A stretch of 6,996 nucleotides of DNA from an uncultured Eubacteriales bacterium (lineage in GTDB: Bacteria; Bacillota; Clostridia; Oscillospirales; Oscillospiraceae): NCBI GenBank assembly GCA_900549865.1, contig URPU01000104.1, forward strand, positions 1 to 6,996, read 5' to 3'. Position 1 is the stretch's first letter; each line of letters starts with the position of its first letter. This document shows positions 5,682 to 6,996 of the stretch, piece after piece. The position numbers were made by a program, and so were the translations under genes. The notes under the pieces were generated by a model, which made no database searches, was not told where the DNA came from, and was given only the letters and a program-made list of their open reading frames with translations.

Positions 5682-6398
5682 ATGAAAGCTGTAATTGACA
5701 TCATATTGTTGATAATAATTGCGCTGTGTACGTGGAACGGCTATAAGCGCGGGCTTGTCGGCGGCATCGCCGGAATACTCGCCATCGTTGTCGCGCTCTT
5801 CGGCAGCAGTCTGCTGTCCTCGGCCTATTCGCACGAGGTCGTTCCCGCGCTGGAGCCGTTTATAGACGGCTATGTCGATTCGCAGGCCAACCGCGACGCG
5901 GTGCTGGAAAGCATGGGCTACGGCGACAGCGATTATTCCGTGGAGGATATCATCGCGCAGGACAGCTCCCTGAAATACGATTACGCCTATGAATGCCTGC
6001 TCAGCGTCGGGTTTTACTCCAAAACGTCGGAAAAGCTGGCCGCGCGCGCCGTTGATCTGGCGGAGGAGGGCAGCATGGATATGACGGCGGCGGTGGTATC
6101 CGTCGTGTGCGACACGGCGACCTATGTCGGCGGCGCGGCGCTCGGCTTCCTGCTTATCCTGATATTCCTCATCGCCGTGGCGAACGTCGGCAACCTCTCG
6201 CTGCGGCTGCCGAATATGGAAAATCTCGACGAGATAGGCGGCTCGGTGGTCGGGTTCATAAAGGGCTTTATCTACTGCGTGCTGCTGTGCTGGCTTTTGA
6301 GCTTCCTCGGCATGGTCATCGGCAAGACGACGCTGGCGGAGACGACGCTCGCGCGGTTCTTCCTCGCCTTTGACTTCCTCACGAACGCCCTTATCTGA
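5682..6398 (+). CDS. CvpA family membrane protein
   Basis: This is a 238-residue membrane protein of the CvpA (colicin V production) family. The N-terminus shows the family pattern: a first helix at about 4-18 starting with Asp6, then WNGYKRGLVGGIAG, then a second helix at 26-48. Two further helices lie at about 145-170 and 188-214. Between helices 2 and 3 is a soluble, acidic segment of roughly 95 residues (49-143), which makes this protein longer than the typical 160-180-residue CvpA. The family's molecular role is poorly defined; in other bacteria it is linked to envelope function and colicin V export. ATG 5682 is chosen over the in-frame ATG at 5670 because AAAGGATGAG (5665-5674) lies upstream of 5682 and overlaps 5670. 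The gene precedes the Clp ATPase by 50 bases and probably shares its transcript. Confidence 0.85.
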   Translation: MKAVIDIILLIIIALCTWNGYKRGLVGGIAGILAIVVALFGSSLLSSAYSHEVVPALEPFIDGYVDSQANRDAVLESMGYGDSDYSVEDIIAQDSSLKYDYAYECLLSVGFYSKTSEKLAARAVDLAEEGSMDMTAAVVSVVCDTATYVGGAALGFLLILIFLIAVANVGNLSLRLPNMENLDEIGGSVVGFIKGFIYCVLLCWLLSFLGMVIGKTTLAETTLARFFLAFDFLTNALI

Positions 6399-6408
6399 GC
6401 TTTATATT

Positions 6409-6433
6409 CCAAATCGCAGGCCAAGCATTTGGC
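6409..6433. repeat. two mutually exclusive small hairpins before the Clp ATPase
   Basis: CCAAAT (6409-6414) can pair with ATTTGG (6427-6432), or GCCAA (6420-6424) can pair with TTGGC (6429-6433). Both use the same right arm, so only one can form. Neither is followed by a T-run. It may be an operator or chance. Confidence 0.3.
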
Positions 6434-6448
6434 AGAATGGAGAAGTAT

Positions 6449-6996
6449 ATGCAGCCTACACTGTGCTCTCGCTGCGGGAAAAACGTGGCGATAATATTCA
6501 TAACAAAGATAGAAAACGGCCAGACCAAGAATGAGGGCCTGTGCCTTAAATGCGCCCGCGAGCTGCACATAAAGCCCGTGGACGACGTGATAAACAAAAT
6601 GGGCATTTCCGACGACGACCTTGACAATATCTCCGGCGACATGATGAACGCCATGAACGGCGTTGAGGAGCTTATGACCATGGACGGCGCCGACAGCGAC
6701 GCGGACGACGACGGAAAGACCGCGACCTTCCCCTTCCTCAGCCGCCTGTTCGGCGGCCCCGGCGGGCAGAACGGCGCATCCGACGGCGCGGGGCAGAGTC
6801 AGGGCGGACAGGATAAGCCCCGGCAGGAGGCAGCCCAATCCAAGGGGAAGCGCAAATTCCTCGACAATTACTGCATCGACCTCACCCAGCGCGCCCGCGA
6901 CGGCAAGCTGGACGCGATGATCGGCCGCGAGGAGGAGCTTGAGCGCGTCATTCAGATCCTCAACCGCCGCCAGAAGAACAACCCCTGCCTCATCGG
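6449..6996 (+). CDS. clpE: ClpE-like Clp protease ATP-binding subunit, N-terminal part (runs off window)
   Basis: The first 182 codons of an AAA+ unfoldase that would deliver proteins to ClpP. The N-terminus has four cysteines at 6, 9, 32 and 35, a CX2C-X22-CX2C zinc-finger pattern like that described for ClpE. It replaces the double-repeat N domain of ClpA/ClpC. Next comes an acidic, Met/Asp-rich stretch (43-89), then a Gly/Gln-rich, probably disordered linker (about 100-133). From residue 136 the sequence LDNYCIDLTQRARDGKLD, followed by MIGREEELERVIQIL and RRQKNNPCLIG, matches the start of the first AAA+ module. The window ends just before the expected Walker A. GGAG at 6439-6442, six bases upstream, supports the ATG. 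No CtsR-type operator or CIRCE element is visible in the 50 bases upstream. The Clp ATPase call is firm; naming it ClpE rests on the zinc finger. Confidence 0.85.
   Translation, partial: MQPTLCSRCGKNVAIIFITKIENGQTKNEGLCLKCARELHIKPVDDVINKMGISDDDLDNISGDMMNAMNGVEELMTMDGADSDADDDGKTATFPFLSRLFGGPGGQNGASDGAGQSQGGQDKPRQEAAQSKGKRKFLDNYCIDLTQRARDGKLDAMIGREEELERVIQILNRRQKNNPCLI

Noticed and set aside
6370..6408. Separate promoter for the Clp ATPase (TTGACT at 6370-6375, TATATT at 6403-6408)
   Set aside because: Spacing between the hexamers is 27 bases, far too long. The TTGACT is within Phe-Asp-Phe codons of cvpA, and no suitable -10 lies 16-18 bases after it.
6272..6838. Open frame on the minus strand across the end of cvpA and the start of the Clp ATPase
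   Set aside because: It crosses two supported genes and their intergenic gap, and has no domain signature. The Val/Ala/His-rich composition is typical of an antisense shadow.
1..6996. CRISPR array, tRNA/rRNA genes, insertion sequence, prophage, toxin-antitoxin or defence system
   Set aside because: No repeat-spacer pattern, tRNA-like cloverleaf, transposase, terminal inverted repeats, integrase or defence-associated domain was seen. The window is almost fully occupied by housekeeping-type genes.

Overview
The window looks like ordinary chromosome from a GC-rich member of the Bacillota, most likely a Clostridia/Oscillospirales-type gut anaerobe. The reasons are the ecfA1-ecfA2-ecfT-truA block, a ClpE-like zinc-finger Clp ATPase, strong GGAG-type ribosome binding sites before most genes, and GC-rich coding DNA that still uses many ATA and AAA codons. 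The lineage is an inference from gene content; no rRNA or other marker gene is present.

Layout. (1) 19-1153: an alpha/beta hydrolase on the + strand meets a CrcB/Fluc fluoride channel on the - strand tail to tail, with 10 bases between stop codons and no visible terminator between them. (2) 1154-1371: a 218-base divergent regulatory region. It holds a candidate crcB promoter on the - strand with an inverted repeat over its -10, a strong hairpin plus T-run terminator reading on the + strand, and a very good extended -10 promoter for the rightward genes. (3) 1372-5542: a tightly spaced rightward operon of a class I methyltransferase, two ECF-transporter ATPases, the ECF transmembrane protein EcfT, and the tRNA pseudouridine synthase TruA. 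It appears to end in an intrinsic terminator folded from the last codons of truA. (4) 5543-6996: a second rightward unit with its own candidate promoter. It holds a CvpA-family membrane protein and the first 182 codons of a ClpE-like AAA+ unfoldase that runs off the window.

How the genes work together. EcfA1, EcfA2 and EcfT form the shared energizing module of a group II ECF importer, which is used by several vitamin- or metal-binding S components. No S component is encoded here, so substrates cannot be inferred. TruA modifies the tRNA anticodon arm and commonly sits next to this module in Bacillota. CrcB exports fluoride passively. The ClpE-like protein would unfold substrates for ClpP.

I did not find a new biological system. 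The items most worth a second look are the antisense arrangement at hydrolase/crcB, the operator-like repeats in 1154-1371, a methyltransferase lacking the RlmI-type catalytic cysteine, and the Clp ATPase with a zinc finger in place of the usual N domain.
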